Assembly: GCA_963842955.1 (NCBI GenBank)
Contig: CAWJIJ010000011.1
Coordinates: 310,001 to 374,000 of the forward strand
Length of the DNA stretch: 64,000 bases
Origin: JARFQW01 sp963842955
GTDB taxonomy: Bacteria > Pseudomonadota > Gammaproteobacteria > Steroidobacterales > XN24
Direction of reading: 5' to 3'
Below are positions 1 to 7,999 of the stretch, piece after piece (the stretch's first letter is position 1; each line of letters begins with the position of its first letter). The notes under the pieces are model-generated. The model saw only the letters and a list, made by a program, of their open reading frames with translations. It was not told the origin of the DNA and made no database searches. The position numbers were made by a program, and so were the translations under genes.

Positions 1-414
1 GAGCTCGTCAGCCGGTTCCGCATCCCCGCCCCGCGCCTTCTCCTGGCCGGTCTCAATCCCCATGCCGGGGAAGGCGGACACCTGGGTATGGAGGAACTGG
101 AGATCATCGGCCCGGCGGCGGACGCGCTGCGGAACAAGGATATCGATCTCACCGGCCCCCTGCCCGCGGACACCCTGTTCACCCCCGGACGCCTCAAGGA
201 AGCGGATGCGGTCGTCTGCATGTACCACGACCAGGGGCTGCCGGTCCTCAAGGCCCAGGGATTCGGGGAGGCGGTCAATATCACGCTGGGCCTGCCCATC
301 GTGCGCACCTCGGTGGATCACGGCACGGCACTGGACATCGCGGGCACTGGTCGCGCCGACCCCGGCAGCCTGCGGGCGGCGATTCACCAGGCCCTGGAAC
401 TCTGCCAGACATGA
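1..414 (+). CDS. pdxA: 4-hydroxythreonine-4-phosphate dehydrogenase, C-terminal part (PdxA)
   Basis: Oxidises 4-phosphohydroxy-L-threonine in the DXP-dependent pyridoxal 5'-phosphate pathway, in the cytoplasm. The 5' end is cut by the window edge, so only about the last 137 residues are visible. Reading frame 1 is open from base 1 and gives the family motif GLNPHAGEGGHLG, then MYHDQGLPVLK and the C-terminal VRTSVDHGTALDIAG, which are hallmark PdxA segments including metal-binding His residues. The stop overlaps the rsmA start by 4 bases (ATGA), as in the widespread pdxA-rsmA-apaG-apaH order of gammaproteobacteria. Truncation is only due to the window. Confidence 0.97.
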   Translation, partial: ELVSRFRIPAPRLLLAGLNPHAGEGGHLGMEELEIIGPAADALRNKDIDLTGPLPADTLFTPGRLKEADAVVCMYHDQGLPVLKAQGFGEAVNITLGLPIVRTSVDHGTALDIAGTGRADPGSLRAAIHQALELCQT

Positions 415-1193
415 CCGGGCATCGGGCCCGAAAGCGCTTCGGACAGCACTTTCTCCACGATCCGGGCGTCCTGCGGCGCATCGTCGACACAATAGATCCC
501 CATCCTGGCGAGCACGTAGTGGAAATCGGCCCCGGCCGGGGCGCCATGACCCTGCCGGTGCTGGAACGCTGCGGTCGGATGACCGCGATCGAACTGGATC
601 GCGACCTGATCGCCCCGCTGCTCGGCCGGGCCCAGGGCGTGGGTCAGCTCGAAGTGATCGAGGCGGACGCCCTGACGGTGGATTTTTCCAGCCTGGCAGG
701 CGATGCGGGCGGCCTGCGGCTGATCGGGAATCTTCCGTACAACGTGTCTACGCCGCTGCTTTTTCATGTTCTCGGCGCCGCAGGCAGCCTTCGGGATGCC
801 CACTTCATGCTCCAGAAGGAGGTTGTGGATCGCATGGTGGCACCGCCCGGAACGAAGACCTATGGCCGCCTCACGGTCATGCTCGCGGCCGCCTGTACAC
901 CGGAAAAGCTGTTCGACATCGGCCCCGGCGCGTTTCAGCCGCCGCCGAAAGTCATGTCCAGCTTTGTCCGGCTGGTTCCGCATTCCACTCCGCCCTTTCC
1001 CCTTCCCGATGCCGATCGCTATGCCCAGTTCGTTTCCCGGGCCTTCTCCATGCGCCGCAAGACGCTTCGCAACGCCTTGAAGGGCCTGGTCACTGCGGCC
1101 GATATCGAGGCCGCGGGATATGACCCCGGCGCCCGCCCCGAGACCCTCCCCCCGGCAGGCTTCGCCGCGCTCGCGGCGATCCCGACGACATGA
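411..1193 (+). CDS. rsmA: 16S rRNA (adenine1518-N6/adenine1519-N6)-dimethyltransferase (RsmA/KsgA)
   Basis: Dimethylates the two adjacent adenines in the 3' terminal hairpin of 16S rRNA during small-subunit maturation. The 260-residue product has the usual length. The N-terminal GQHFLHD, the SAM-binding EIGPGRG (residues 38-44), the acidic ribose-binding IELD and the catalytic NLPY (107-110) are all visible, and the C-terminal helical part ends normally. It overlaps pdxA by 4 bases and is followed by a universal stress protein gene that is inserted before apaG. Confidence 0.97.
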   Translation: MTGHRARKRFGQHFLHDPGVLRRIVDTIDPHPGEHVVEIGPGRGAMTLPVLERCGRMTAIELDRDLIAPLLGRAQGVGQLEVIEADALTVDFSSLAGDAGGLRLIGNLPYNVSTPLLFHVLGAAGSLRDAHFMLQKEVVDRMVAPPGTKTYGRLTVMLAAACTPEKLFDIGPGAFQPPPKVMSSFVRLVPHSTPPFPLPDADRYAQFVSRAFSMRRKTLRNALKGLVTAADIEAAGYDPGARPETLPPAGFAALAAIPTT

Positions 1194-1243
1194 ACGACGC
1201 GCGGATTGCGTATACTCAAAACAAGACCGATCAGGGAGATACG

Positions 1244-1684
1244 ATGGTGGGCTACAAGCGCATACTGGTCGCGGTGGATCTGGGCGAGCATAGCCGCCAG
1301 GTCATCGGCCGCGCGCAGGCCGCGTCGGCCAAGGCCGGGGCGACCGTCAAGCTGTTGCACGTCGTGGAATACGTGCCCGTCGAACCGATGGGCGAGGCGC
1401 TGCTGCCGGCCGTGAGCGTGGAGGAAGATCTCGTGGCTGGCGCTCGCAAGCGCCTGACGGACCTCGCGGAACACTGTGGACTCGAGGCAGTGGAGGCGGA
1501 AGTGCTCGCCGGCCCGATCAAGAGCGAAATCTGTCATCAGGCAAGCCAGTGGGGCGCCGACCTCATTGTCCTTGGCAGCCGCGGCCGGCATGGCCTCGGC
1601 GCCCTGGTGAATCTGACCGAGGACGCGGTGCTTCATGGCGCCCCCTGCGACGTCCTCGCGGTTCGCCTGCAGGATCAGGCGTAG
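1244..1684 (+). CDS. Universal stress protein, UspA family
   Basis: Small cytoplasmic nucleotide-binding stress protein of the Usp family. With the chosen ATG at 1244 the product has 146 residues and begins MVGYKRILVAVDLGEHS, the classic UspA N-terminus. The C-terminal ATP-binding signature appears as VLGSRGRHGLGALVNLTEDAVLHGAPCD. The frame is open back to 1190, which would overlap rsmA, but the purine-rich GGGAGA just before 1244 and the family N-terminus favour the internal start. It sits between rsmA and apaG, which are directly adjacent in many relatives, so it is an insertion in an otherwise conserved string. Confidence 0.9.
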   Translation: MVGYKRILVAVDLGEHSRQVIGRAQAASAKAGATVKLLHVVEYVPVEPMGEALLPAVSVEEDLVAGARKRLTDLAEHCGLEAVEAEVLAGPIKSEICHQASQWGADLIVLGSRGRHGLGALVNLTEDAVLHGAPCDVLAVRLQDQA

Positions 1685-1689
1685 ACGCG

Positions 1690-2079
1690 GTGAGTACCGA
1701 CGCATCCACCGGCGACCGGATCCTGATACAGGTCCAGACCGCCTGGCTACCCGATCATTCGGCGCCGGACGAGGCTCGATTCGCCTTCGCCTATACGATT
1801 ACGATCGAGAATGCCGGGGATACCGCGGCACAGCTGATTTCCCGTCACTGGATCATTTCGGACGCCAACGGCGTGGAGCAGGAGGTCCAGGGAGACGGCG
1901 TCATCGGCGAGCAGCCCAGGCTCGCGCCCGGAGAAAGCTTTCGCTACACCAGCGGCGCGGTAATCCGGACTCCGGTTGGCTCCATGCGGGGCACCTACCA
2001 CATGGAGAAGGACGACGGCAGCCGCTTCGAAGCGCCGATTCCCCCCTTCACCCTGGCCCGGCCCGGCACTCTGAACTGA
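1690..2079 (+). CDS. apaG: ApaG domain protein
   Basis: ApaG is a small fibronectin-III-like beta-sandwich protein of about 125 residues, linked to divalent cation tolerance and often called Co2+/Mg2+ efflux protein; its biochemical role is unsettled. From a GTG at 1690 the product is 129 residues. The family signatures RHWIISDANGVEQEVQGDGVIGEQP and the following GESFRYTSGAVIRTPVGSM segment are both present. No strong Shine-Dalgarno precedes the GTG, and the frame is open upstream inside the usp gene, but the N-terminus from 1690 fits the family length. The stop overlaps the apaH ATG. Confidence 0.93.
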   Translation: MSTDASTGDRILIQVQTAWLPDHSAPDEARFAFAYTITIENAGDTAAQLISRHWIISDANGVEQEVQGDGVIGEQPRLAPGESFRYTSGAVIRTPVGSMRGTYHMEKDDGSRFEAPIPPFTLARPGTLN

Positions 2080-2918
2080 TGCCGGTCTGGGCGATCGGTG
2101 ATCTTCAGGGTTGCCTGGATCCACTGGACCGTTTGCTGGAACGGATACGCTTCGACCCGGCGACGGACAGGCTCTGGTTCTGCGGTGATCTCGTCAATCG
2201 AGGGCCCCGGTCCCTCGAGACTTTACGGCGGATCCGGGATCTCGGCGATCGGGCGATCTGCGTGCTGGGCAACCACGATCTGCACCTGCTGGCCGTCGCC
2301 GCTGGAAAACAGAAACGACTCCGGCGAAAAGACACACTGGACAGTATTCTCGCCGCACCTGACCGGGACGACCTGATCGAGTGGCTGCGCCATCGACCCC
2401 TCATGCACCACGATCCCGATACCGGCTACACGATGGTTCACGCCGGTCTTCCCCCGGCCTGGGATCTCGAAGATTCGCTGGCCGCCGCCGGGGAACTTGA
2501 GGACTGCCTCCGGAGCAGCCGACTGGCGCACTTCGTCAATGAGATGTACGGCAATCTGCCGGATCACTGGTCCCCGGAACTCGAGGGCGTGGAGCGGCTC
2601 CGTTTTATCACCAACTGTCTTACCAGGCTGCGTTTTTGCCGCCTCGACGGCCGCCTCGACCTGGGATTCAAGGGAACCCCGGAACGCGCACCGTCCGATG
2701 TGCTGCCCTGGTTTCGGATCCCCCAACGGCGCTCCGCCGGTCTGAAAATCGTGTTCGGCCACTGGTCCACGCTCGGCTCGATTCCGGACCCGGGCATTTT
2801 TCCGCTGGATACCGGTTGCGTCTGGGGCGGACGCCTGACGGCCATGCGCCTCGACGGTGATCCCGTTAAGGTGCACGCGGAATGCGGTCCCGGCCTGTCC
2901 CCGGGTCGGGACGGATAG
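2079..2918 (+). CDS. apaH: Symmetrical bis(5'-nucleosyl)-tetraphosphatase (ApaH)
   Basis: Hydrolyses Ap4A symmetrically to two ADP; also implicated in removing Np4 caps from RNA. The 279-residue product is a calcineurin-like metallophosphoesterase with the ordered metal motifs GDLQGC (near residue 7), GDLVNRGP (near 38), GNHD (near 64), a middle VHAGLPP and the late FGHWS. It starts inside the apaG stop codon, which suggests translational coupling. Length and motif order are normal for ApaH. Confidence 0.96.
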   Translation: MPVWAIGDLQGCLDPLDRLLERIRFDPATDRLWFCGDLVNRGPRSLETLRRIRDLGDRAICVLGNHDLHLLAVAAGKQKRLRRKDTLDSILAAPDRDDLIEWLRHRPLMHHDPDTGYTMVHAGLPPAWDLEDSLAAAGELEDCLRSSRLAHFVNEMYGNLPDHWSPELEGVERLRFITNCLTRLRFCRLDGRLDLGFKGTPERAPSDVLPWFRIPQRRSAGLKIVFGHWSTLGSIPDPGIFPLDTGCVWGGRLTAMRLDGDPVKVHAECGPGLSPGRDG

Positions 2919-2993
2919 CCTGGCGTACAATCCCATTGGACCGAAAGCCGGGTCCCTCACGGCGCTCTCGGGCAGGAACGGAAGGAAACACGC

Positions 2994-3776
2994 GTGGATA
3001 TGAGCCTTGCCGACAAGCGCGCTCTTGTCTGTGGCGGGAGTCGGGGCATCGGCCGCGCGGCAGCCCATGCCCTTGCCGAACTGGGTGCCCGGGTAACCGT
3101 CGTGGCTCGCGATCCGGGGGCGCTGGAGGCTGCCATCGAGGGTCTGCCGGGAGGCAGCCAGGAACATGCCGGCGTCACAGCGGATCTCGGCAAGCCAGAG
3201 GCGGTGGCCAGCCTCATCGGGGCCGTGCGCACCGGCGGGCAGATTCACATACTCGTCAACAACAGCGGCGGGCCGCCCGCGGGACCCGCGTTAGCCGCGG
3301 ACCCGGAACAGTTCACGTCCGCGTTCCAGCAACATCTCCTCGCCTCACATGCCCTCGTGAAGGAATTCGTCCCTGACATGCGCAGGGAAGGCTATGGCCG
3401 AATCATCCAGATTATCTCCACCTCCGTGAGGGAGCCGATTCCCGGGCTGGGTGTTTCGAACACCATTCGCGGCGCCATGGCGAGCTGGAGCAAGACCCTC
3501 GCCGGCGAGCTCGGCGGCCATGGCATCACGGTAAACAACGTCCTTCCGGGCTTCACGGCGACCGAACGACTGGACTATTTTTTCAAGACCCAGGCCGAGA
3601 AGAGCGGTCGGAGCATCGAGGACGTGGAAAGCGTTGCCCTGCAGAGGATTCCCGCCGGGCGGTTCGCCAGACCCGAGGAAGTGGGCGGAGCTGTGGCCTT
3701 TCTCGCATCTCCAGCCGCCGCCTACATCAACGGGATCAGCCTGGCCGTGGATGGCGGATTGACCCGCAGCCTTTGA
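2994..3776 (+). CDS. SDR-family oxidoreductase lacking the canonical Tyr-x3-Lys
   Basis: Rossmann-fold short-chain dehydrogenase/reductase of 260 residues. The NAD(P)-binding GGSRGIG lies at residues 14-20 and NNSGG at 89-93. The usual catalytic Tyr-x3-Lys is replaced by Asn156-Thr-Ile-Arg159, a pattern found in a subgroup of SDRs whose activity is uncertain. A GTG at 2994 with AAGGA seven bases upstream is preferred over the ATG two codons later. It begins the plus-strand kynurenine unit, about 90 bases before the aminomuconate deaminase gene, so a role in that pathway is suggested by position only. No substrate can be assigned. Confidence 0.8.
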   Translation: MDMSLADKRALVCGGSRGIGRAAAHALAELGARVTVVARDPGALEAAIEGLPGGSQEHAGVTADLGKPEAVASLIGAVRTGGQIHILVNNSGGPPAGPALAADPEQFTSAFQQHLLASHALVKEFVPDMRREGYGRIIQIISTSVREPIPGLGVSNTIRGAMASWSKTLAGELGGHGITVNNVLPGFTATERLDYFFKTQAEKSGRSIEDVESVALQRIPAGRFARPEEVGGAVAFLASPAAAYINGISLAVDGGLTRSL

Positions 3777-3867
3777 GACACCCCGGGATCCAGCCGCGTC
3801 TCGCCGGATGCGGGGGCGGGCGGACCATCCAGAGCGCCGGTTCATGCACGACGAAAACGAGGCCCAT

Positions 3868-4287
3868 ATGAACGAAGCCATACACAGCGACGAAGCGCCA
3901 CCACCGGTGGGCCGTTATCCGCACGCGCGACGAGTCGGGAACCTGCTCTTCCTGTCCGGTATCGGTCCCCGGCAAGCGGGCACGAACGAGATCCCCGGTG
4001 TCACGCTGAACAGCGACGGCGAAGTCATCGCCAGGGATATCGAGGCGCAGTGCCGCTCCGTTTTCGAGAACGTAAGGCGAGTGCTGGAGTCCGCCGGCTC
4101 CTCGTGGGAGCGACTCGTGGACGTCACGGTGTTCCTCACCCACATGGCGGACGACTTCGAGATCTACAATCGGGTTTACGCAGAGTTTTTCCGCGACAAT
4201 CCACCCTGCCGGACAACCGTGGGGATCTCCAGCCTCCCGACGCCGATTGCCATCGAACTGAAGTGCATCGCGACGGTGGAGAAATAG
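3868..4287 (+). CDS. nbaF: RidA-family 2-aminomuconate deaminase
   Basis: Predicted to deaminate 2-aminomuconate to 4-oxalocrotonate in the 3-hydroxyanthranilate branch of tryptophan degradation. The protein belongs to the RidA/YjgF fold: GRYPHARRVGNLLFLSGIGPR near the N-terminus, DVTVFLTHMADDFEIYN in the middle and a C-terminal IAIELKCIATVEK. The ATG at 3868 has CGAGG five bases upstream and yields 139 residues, close to characterised NbaF/AmnD; two in-frame ATGs upstream would only add an unconserved tail. General RidA enamine deaminases look similar, so the substrate call rests on the adjoining dioxygenase and decarboxylase genes. Confidence 0.85.
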   Translation: MNEAIHSDEAPPPVGRYPHARRVGNLLFLSGIGPRQAGTNEIPGVTLNSDGEVIARDIEAQCRSVFENVRRVLESAGSSWERLVDVTVFLTHMADDFEIYNRVYAEFFRDNPPCRTTVGISSLPTPIAIELKCIATVEK

Positions 4288-4361
4288 GTGACCACGAAAC
4301 CGCGAACAGGTACCGGAACTGGCGAAGTCCGGAATGACCGGATAACCAGGAGGAAAAGATC

Positions 4362-4877
4362 GTGCAGCCGCTGAAGGTATTCAACTTCATGGACTGGATC
4401 GAAACCCATCGCGACCGGCTCAAGCCGCCGGTATGCAACCAGGTGGTCTTCGAGGATTCCGAGTTCATCGTCATGGTCGTCGGCGGACCGAACTCCCGGA
4501 CGGACTACCACTGGGATCCGGGCGAGGAGTTGTTCTACCAGGTCGAGGGCGACATGCTCCTGAAGACCGTCCAGGACGGCGAGCTGATCGATCTCACTAT
4601 CCGCGAAGGGGAGATGCTCCTCCTTCCTGCAGCCGTACCCCACTCGCCACAGCGTTTCGCGGACACGGTGGGACTGGTCATCGAACGCCGCCGTCGCGCC
4701 GACGAACAGGACGGTTTCATGTGGTATTGCGAGGGTTGCGGAGAAAAGCTCTATGAAGAGTACCTGCACGTGAGCGATATCGTGGCTCAGCTCCCGCCGG
4801 TTTTCGATCGCTTCTACGGCAACGAGGCACATCGACGCTGCAGGAGTTGCGGCCACGAAATGCCACCCAGGACCTGA
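4362..4877 (+). CDS. nbaC: 3-hydroxyanthranilate 3,4-dioxygenase
   Basis: Non-haem iron cupin that opens the ring of 3-hydroxyanthranilate to 2-amino-3-carboxymuconate semialdehyde. The 171-residue product shows the iron ligands His50, Glu56 and His94, the substrate-binding Arg46, Arg98 and Glu109, and the bacterial C-terminal rubredoxin-like site formed by Cys123/Cys126 and Cys160/Cys163. Start is GTG at 4362 with a strong AGGAGG at 4348-4353. It is followed 13 bases later by the decarboxylase that uses its product. Confidence 0.96.
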   Translation: MQPLKVFNFMDWIETHRDRLKPPVCNQVVFEDSEFIVMVVGGPNSRTDYHWDPGEELFYQVEGDMLLKTVQDGELIDLTIREGEMLLLPAAVPHSPQRFADTVGLVIERRRRADEQDGFMWYCEGCGEKLYEEYLHVSDIVAQLPPVFDRFYGNEAHRRCRSCGHEMPPRT

Positions 4878-4890
4878 CTCCGGGTACAGC

Positions 4891-5913
4891 ATGCCGGCAC
4901 ACCCACTCAAGATCGATATTCATACGCACATCCTGCCGCCGGACTGGCCGGATCTGAAAGAGCGCTACGGCTACGGGGGGTTCGTACAGCTGGAGCGGCA
5001 CGGGCCGGGTTGCGCCCATATGCTCCTGGACGGGAAATTCTTCCGGGAGATCGGCGCCAACTGCTGGGACCAGGATATCCGGCTGGGCGATTGCGACACC
5101 CACAGCGTGCAGGTCCAGGTCCTGTCCACCGTCCCGATCATGTTTACCTACTGGGCCAAGCCATCGGACACGCTGGATCTTGCCCGCATGCTGAACGACC
5201 ACATCGCCGGCGTGGTCGCGGAACACCCCCGGCGCTTCATCGGCCTCGGCACAGTGCCCATGCAGTCACCGGACCTGGCTGTTCGCGAGCTTGAGCGCTG
5301 CGTTACGAAGCTGGGCCTCGCCGGCATCGAGATCGGCACCCACGTCAACGGCATGAACCTGGATCATCCCGACATTTTTCCGACGCTGGAGGCAGCAGCG
5401 GATCTGGGGGCGGCCGTATTCGTTCACCCCTGGGAGATGCTGGGACGCGACCGGATGAGCAAGTACTGGCTGCCATGGCTGGTGGGAATGCCGGCGGAGA
5501 CGTCGCTGTCTATTTGCTCGATGATTTTCGGCGGCGTTTTCGAGCGACTGCCGAAGCTCCGGGTTGCCTTCGCCCACGGCGGCGGCGCATTCCCGGCGAC
5601 CATCGGCCGCATCGAACATGGCTTCAAGGTGCGGCCCGACCTGGTGGCCGTCGACAACGAAACCAACCCAAGGGACTACATTGGCCGTTTCTATGTGGAC
5701 TCCCTGGTCCACGATCCGAACATGCTCCACTACATGCTGACGCTGATGGGAGCCGACATGATCGCGATGGGAAGCGACTACCCCTTCCCGCTGGGGGAAG
5801 GCGTGCCGGGCCAGTTGATCGAATCGATGGACCTGGCACCGGAGATTCGCGACAGGCTGCTCCACGGAACCGCACTGGAATGGCTGGCACTTGAGGCACG
5901 GGCCTTTCGATGA
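4891..5913 (+). CDS. nbaD: 2-amino-3-carboxymuconate-6-semialdehyde decarboxylase (ACMSD)
   Basis: Zinc-dependent amidohydrolase-fold decarboxylase that turns ACMS into 2-aminomuconate semialdehyde, steering carbon away from quinolinate and NAD synthesis into catabolism. The 340-residue protein has metal ligands His11 and His13 (HTH), His179 (FVHPWE), a conserved His229 (FAHGGGAFP) and Asp296 (GSDYPFP), in the spacing known for the Pseudomonas enzyme. It overlaps the next gene by 4 bases (ATGA). Confidence 0.96.
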   Translation: MPAHPLKIDIHTHILPPDWPDLKERYGYGGFVQLERHGPGCAHMLLDGKFFREIGANCWDQDIRLGDCDTHSVQVQVLSTVPIMFTYWAKPSDTLDLARMLNDHIAGVVAEHPRRFIGLGTVPMQSPDLAVRELERCVTKLGLAGIEIGTHVNGMNLDHPDIFPTLEAAADLGAAVFVHPWEMLGRDRMSKYWLPWLVGMPAETSLSICSMIFGGVFERLPKLRVAFAHGGGAFPATIGRIEHGFKVRPDLVAVDNETNPRDYIGRFYVDSLVHDPNMLHYMLTLMGADMIAMGSDYPFPLGEGVPGQLIESMDLAPEIRDRLLHGTALEWLALEARAFR

Positions 5914-6731
5914 GCACTGCCTCATCCACCGAGCTGTATTTCGCCGGGCGTCGCTACCGGGTCGATACCCACAGCGCGGTCGATCTGTCCACTCCGCTGG
6001 AGTTCAACGGCCCCCAGGCTTCGCATTTCGGCGCGCCAGCGGCGAGCGCCAGGCCGCTGGAGGCGGGCGGCTTTGTCGGCGACACTCGCCAGGGGGGCAG
6101 CTGCAACTGCGAAGTGCTGACCCTGGTGCCCCATTGCAACGGGACCCACACCGAAGGGGTCGGGCACATTACCCGGACACGGCTTAGCGTCGCTGGCCTG
6201 GCCACAAGGCCCCTTTACCTCGCCCGCCTCGTCAGCGTCGCGCCGCTCACCGCCGAAGCGACCCGGGAAACATCCTGCCCCGCACCCGAAGCCGGTGACC
6301 GGCTCATTACCCGAGGCGCGCTGGAAGCGGGCGGCCTGGCGGCCGCAGAGGCGGAAGCGCTGATCGTGCGGACGATGCCCAACGAAGCTGCCAAGCGCAC
6401 GCGCGACTGGTCGGCGGGACCCACGCCACCCTATTTCTCGCAGGAGGCCATGCACGCGATCGTGGCGGCGCGTATCGAGCATCTGCTCGTGGATAGTCCC
6501 TCCATCGACCGGACCCATGACGGCGGCCGCCTGACCGGCCACCGGATCTTCTGGGGCCTGGATGACGAACACACCGAAGACGCCCAGCGCCCGGGCGCGA
6601 CCGTGACGGAGATGGTCTTCGTGCCCGACACGACACCCGACGGCTTGTACGCCCTGAGCATCCATGTGCCGCCGTTTGCCACGGACGCAGCACCTTCCCG
6701 GCCCCTGCTCTATTCCCTGGAGGCGGTATGA
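5910..6731 (+). CDS. Cyclase-family protein, probable KynB-like arylformamidase
   Basis: Member of the metal-dependent cyclase family that includes bacterial kynurenine formamidase KynB, which hydrolyses N-formyl-L-kynurenine. The 273-residue product carries the metal motif as His75-x2-Gly-Thr-His80-Thr-Glu82, with a further His86; KynB normally has Asp where Glu82 stands. The C-terminal half keeps LLVDSPSIDRTHDGG followed by HRIFWG. It overlaps nbaD and kynU by 4 bases each, so it is surely co-translated with pathway genes. It is somewhat longer than typical KynB (about 210 residues), so the exact substrate is inferred from context. Confidence 0.75.
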   Translation: MSTASSTELYFAGRRYRVDTHSAVDLSTPLEFNGPQASHFGAPAASARPLEAGGFVGDTRQGGSCNCEVLTLVPHCNGTHTEGVGHITRTRLSVAGLATRPLYLARLVSVAPLTAEATRETSCPAPEAGDRLITRGALEAGGLAAAEAEALIVRTMPNEAAKRTRDWSAGPTPPYFSQEAMHAIVAARIEHLLVDSPSIDRTHDGGRLTGHRIFWGLDDEHTEDAQRPGATVTEMVFVPDTTPDGLYALSIHVPPFATDAAPSRPLLYSLEAV

Positions 6732-7999
6732 GCGGCGTCCCGGAGCCACACGAGGCCAAAGCCCTGGACGCGCAGGACGCGCTCGCACCGTTGCGCGCCG
6801 AATTCATGATCCCGCGTCACGGCGATCAGGACGCTGTGTATCTCTGCGGCAACTCGCTCGGGCTGCAGCCGGTGGCCGCGGCCGGACTGCTCACCGAAGA
6901 ACTCGAAGACTGGGCGCGGTTCGGTGTCGAAGGTCATTTTCGCGGGCGCCGGCCCTGGGTGGACTATCACCGCCAGTTTGCCGACGGCCTGGCCGCGCTG
7001 ACCGGAGCGGCGCCGGTCGAGGTGGCGGCCATGAATACGCTCACCGTGAATCTGCACCTGCTCATGGTCAGCTTCTACCGGCCGTCGGCTGAGCGCTGGC
7101 GACTGTTGATCGAAAAGCCGGCCTTCCCGTCTGACCGGTATGCCGCGGAATCCCAGGTTCGCTTTCATGGACTGGATCCGGCCGACGCGCTGATCGAGCT
7201 TGCGCCGCGGGATGGCGAGTCCTGGATCCGGGAAGAAGACGTCTACAGGCTGCTCGAGGAGTACGGAGACACCATCGCCCTGGTTCTTCTGCCCGGAGTC
7301 CAGTACTACTCGGGACAACTGTTCGACATGGCCGGCATTACGGCCGCGGCCCGGCGGGCCGGCTCCCGTGTGGGATGGGACCTGGCCCACGCCATCGGCA
7401 ACGTGCCGCTGGCACTGCATGACTGGGGCTGCGATTTCGCCACCTGGTGCAGCTACAAGTATCTGAACGCCGGCCCCGGCGCGGTCTCGGGCGTGTTCGT
7501 CCATGAGCGGCACGCCCGGTCGCCGGACCTGCCGCGCTTCTCGGGCTGGTGGGGTCACGACCGCGAATCCAGGTTCGACATGGGACCCGAGTTCCGGCCC
7601 ATGCCGGGTGCGGAAGGCTGGCAGCTGTCAAACCCGCCGGTTTTTTCTCTGACGCCCCTGATCGCTTCCCTGGATCTTTTCGAACGGGCCGGCATGGCGG
7701 CCCTGCGGGCCAAGAGCCTCAAGCTTACTGCCTACCTGGAAACCCTGCTTGCGCAGCGGCTGGCGCACCGGATACGAATTCTCACGCCTTCGGATCCGGA
7801 CCAGCGCGGCTGCCAGCTATCGCTCGCCGTGGAAGCCGGCCGGGACCGCGGCCGCGAGGTCTTTGACCGTCTTTCGCAAGCGGGCATCGTGTGCGACTGG
7901 CGGGAACCCGACGTCATCCGGATCGCACCGGTCCCGCTCTACAATCGCTTCCAGGATTGCGAGCGCTTTGTCGACGTCCTTGCGGAGATAACAGAATGA
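6728..7999 (+). CDS. kynU: Kynureninase
   Basis: PLP enzyme that cleaves kynurenine or 3-hydroxykynurenine to anthranilate or 3-hydroxyanthranilate plus alanine. The 423-residue product includes CGNSLG (residues 40-45), the RPWVDYHRQF segment, GWDLAHAIGN with the PLP-interacting Asp/His, and Lys244 in SYKYLNAGPG as Schiff-base lysine. C-terminal RGCQLSL and IRIAPVPLYN are family hallmarks. It overlaps both neighbours by 4 bases, within the string formamidase-kynureninase-monooxygenase. Confidence 0.97.
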   Translation: MSGVPEPHEAKALDAQDALAPLRAEFMIPRHGDQDAVYLCGNSLGLQPVAAAGLLTEELEDWARFGVEGHFRGRRPWVDYHRQFADGLAALTGAAPVEVAAMNTLTVNLHLLMVSFYRPSAERWRLLIEKPAFPSDRYAAESQVRFHGLDPADALIELAPRDGESWIREEDVYRLLEEYGDTIALVLLPGVQYYSGQLFDMAGITAAARRAGSRVGWDLAHAIGNVPLALHDWGCDFATWCSYKYLNAGPGAVSGVFVHERHARSPDLPRFSGWWGHDRESRFDMGPEFRPMPGAEGWQLSNPPVFSLTPLIASLDLFERAGMAALRAKSLKLTAYLETLLAQRLAHRIRILTPSDPDQRGCQLSLAVEAGRDRGREVFDRLSQAGIVCDWREPDVIRIAPVPLYNRFQDCERFVDVLAEITE

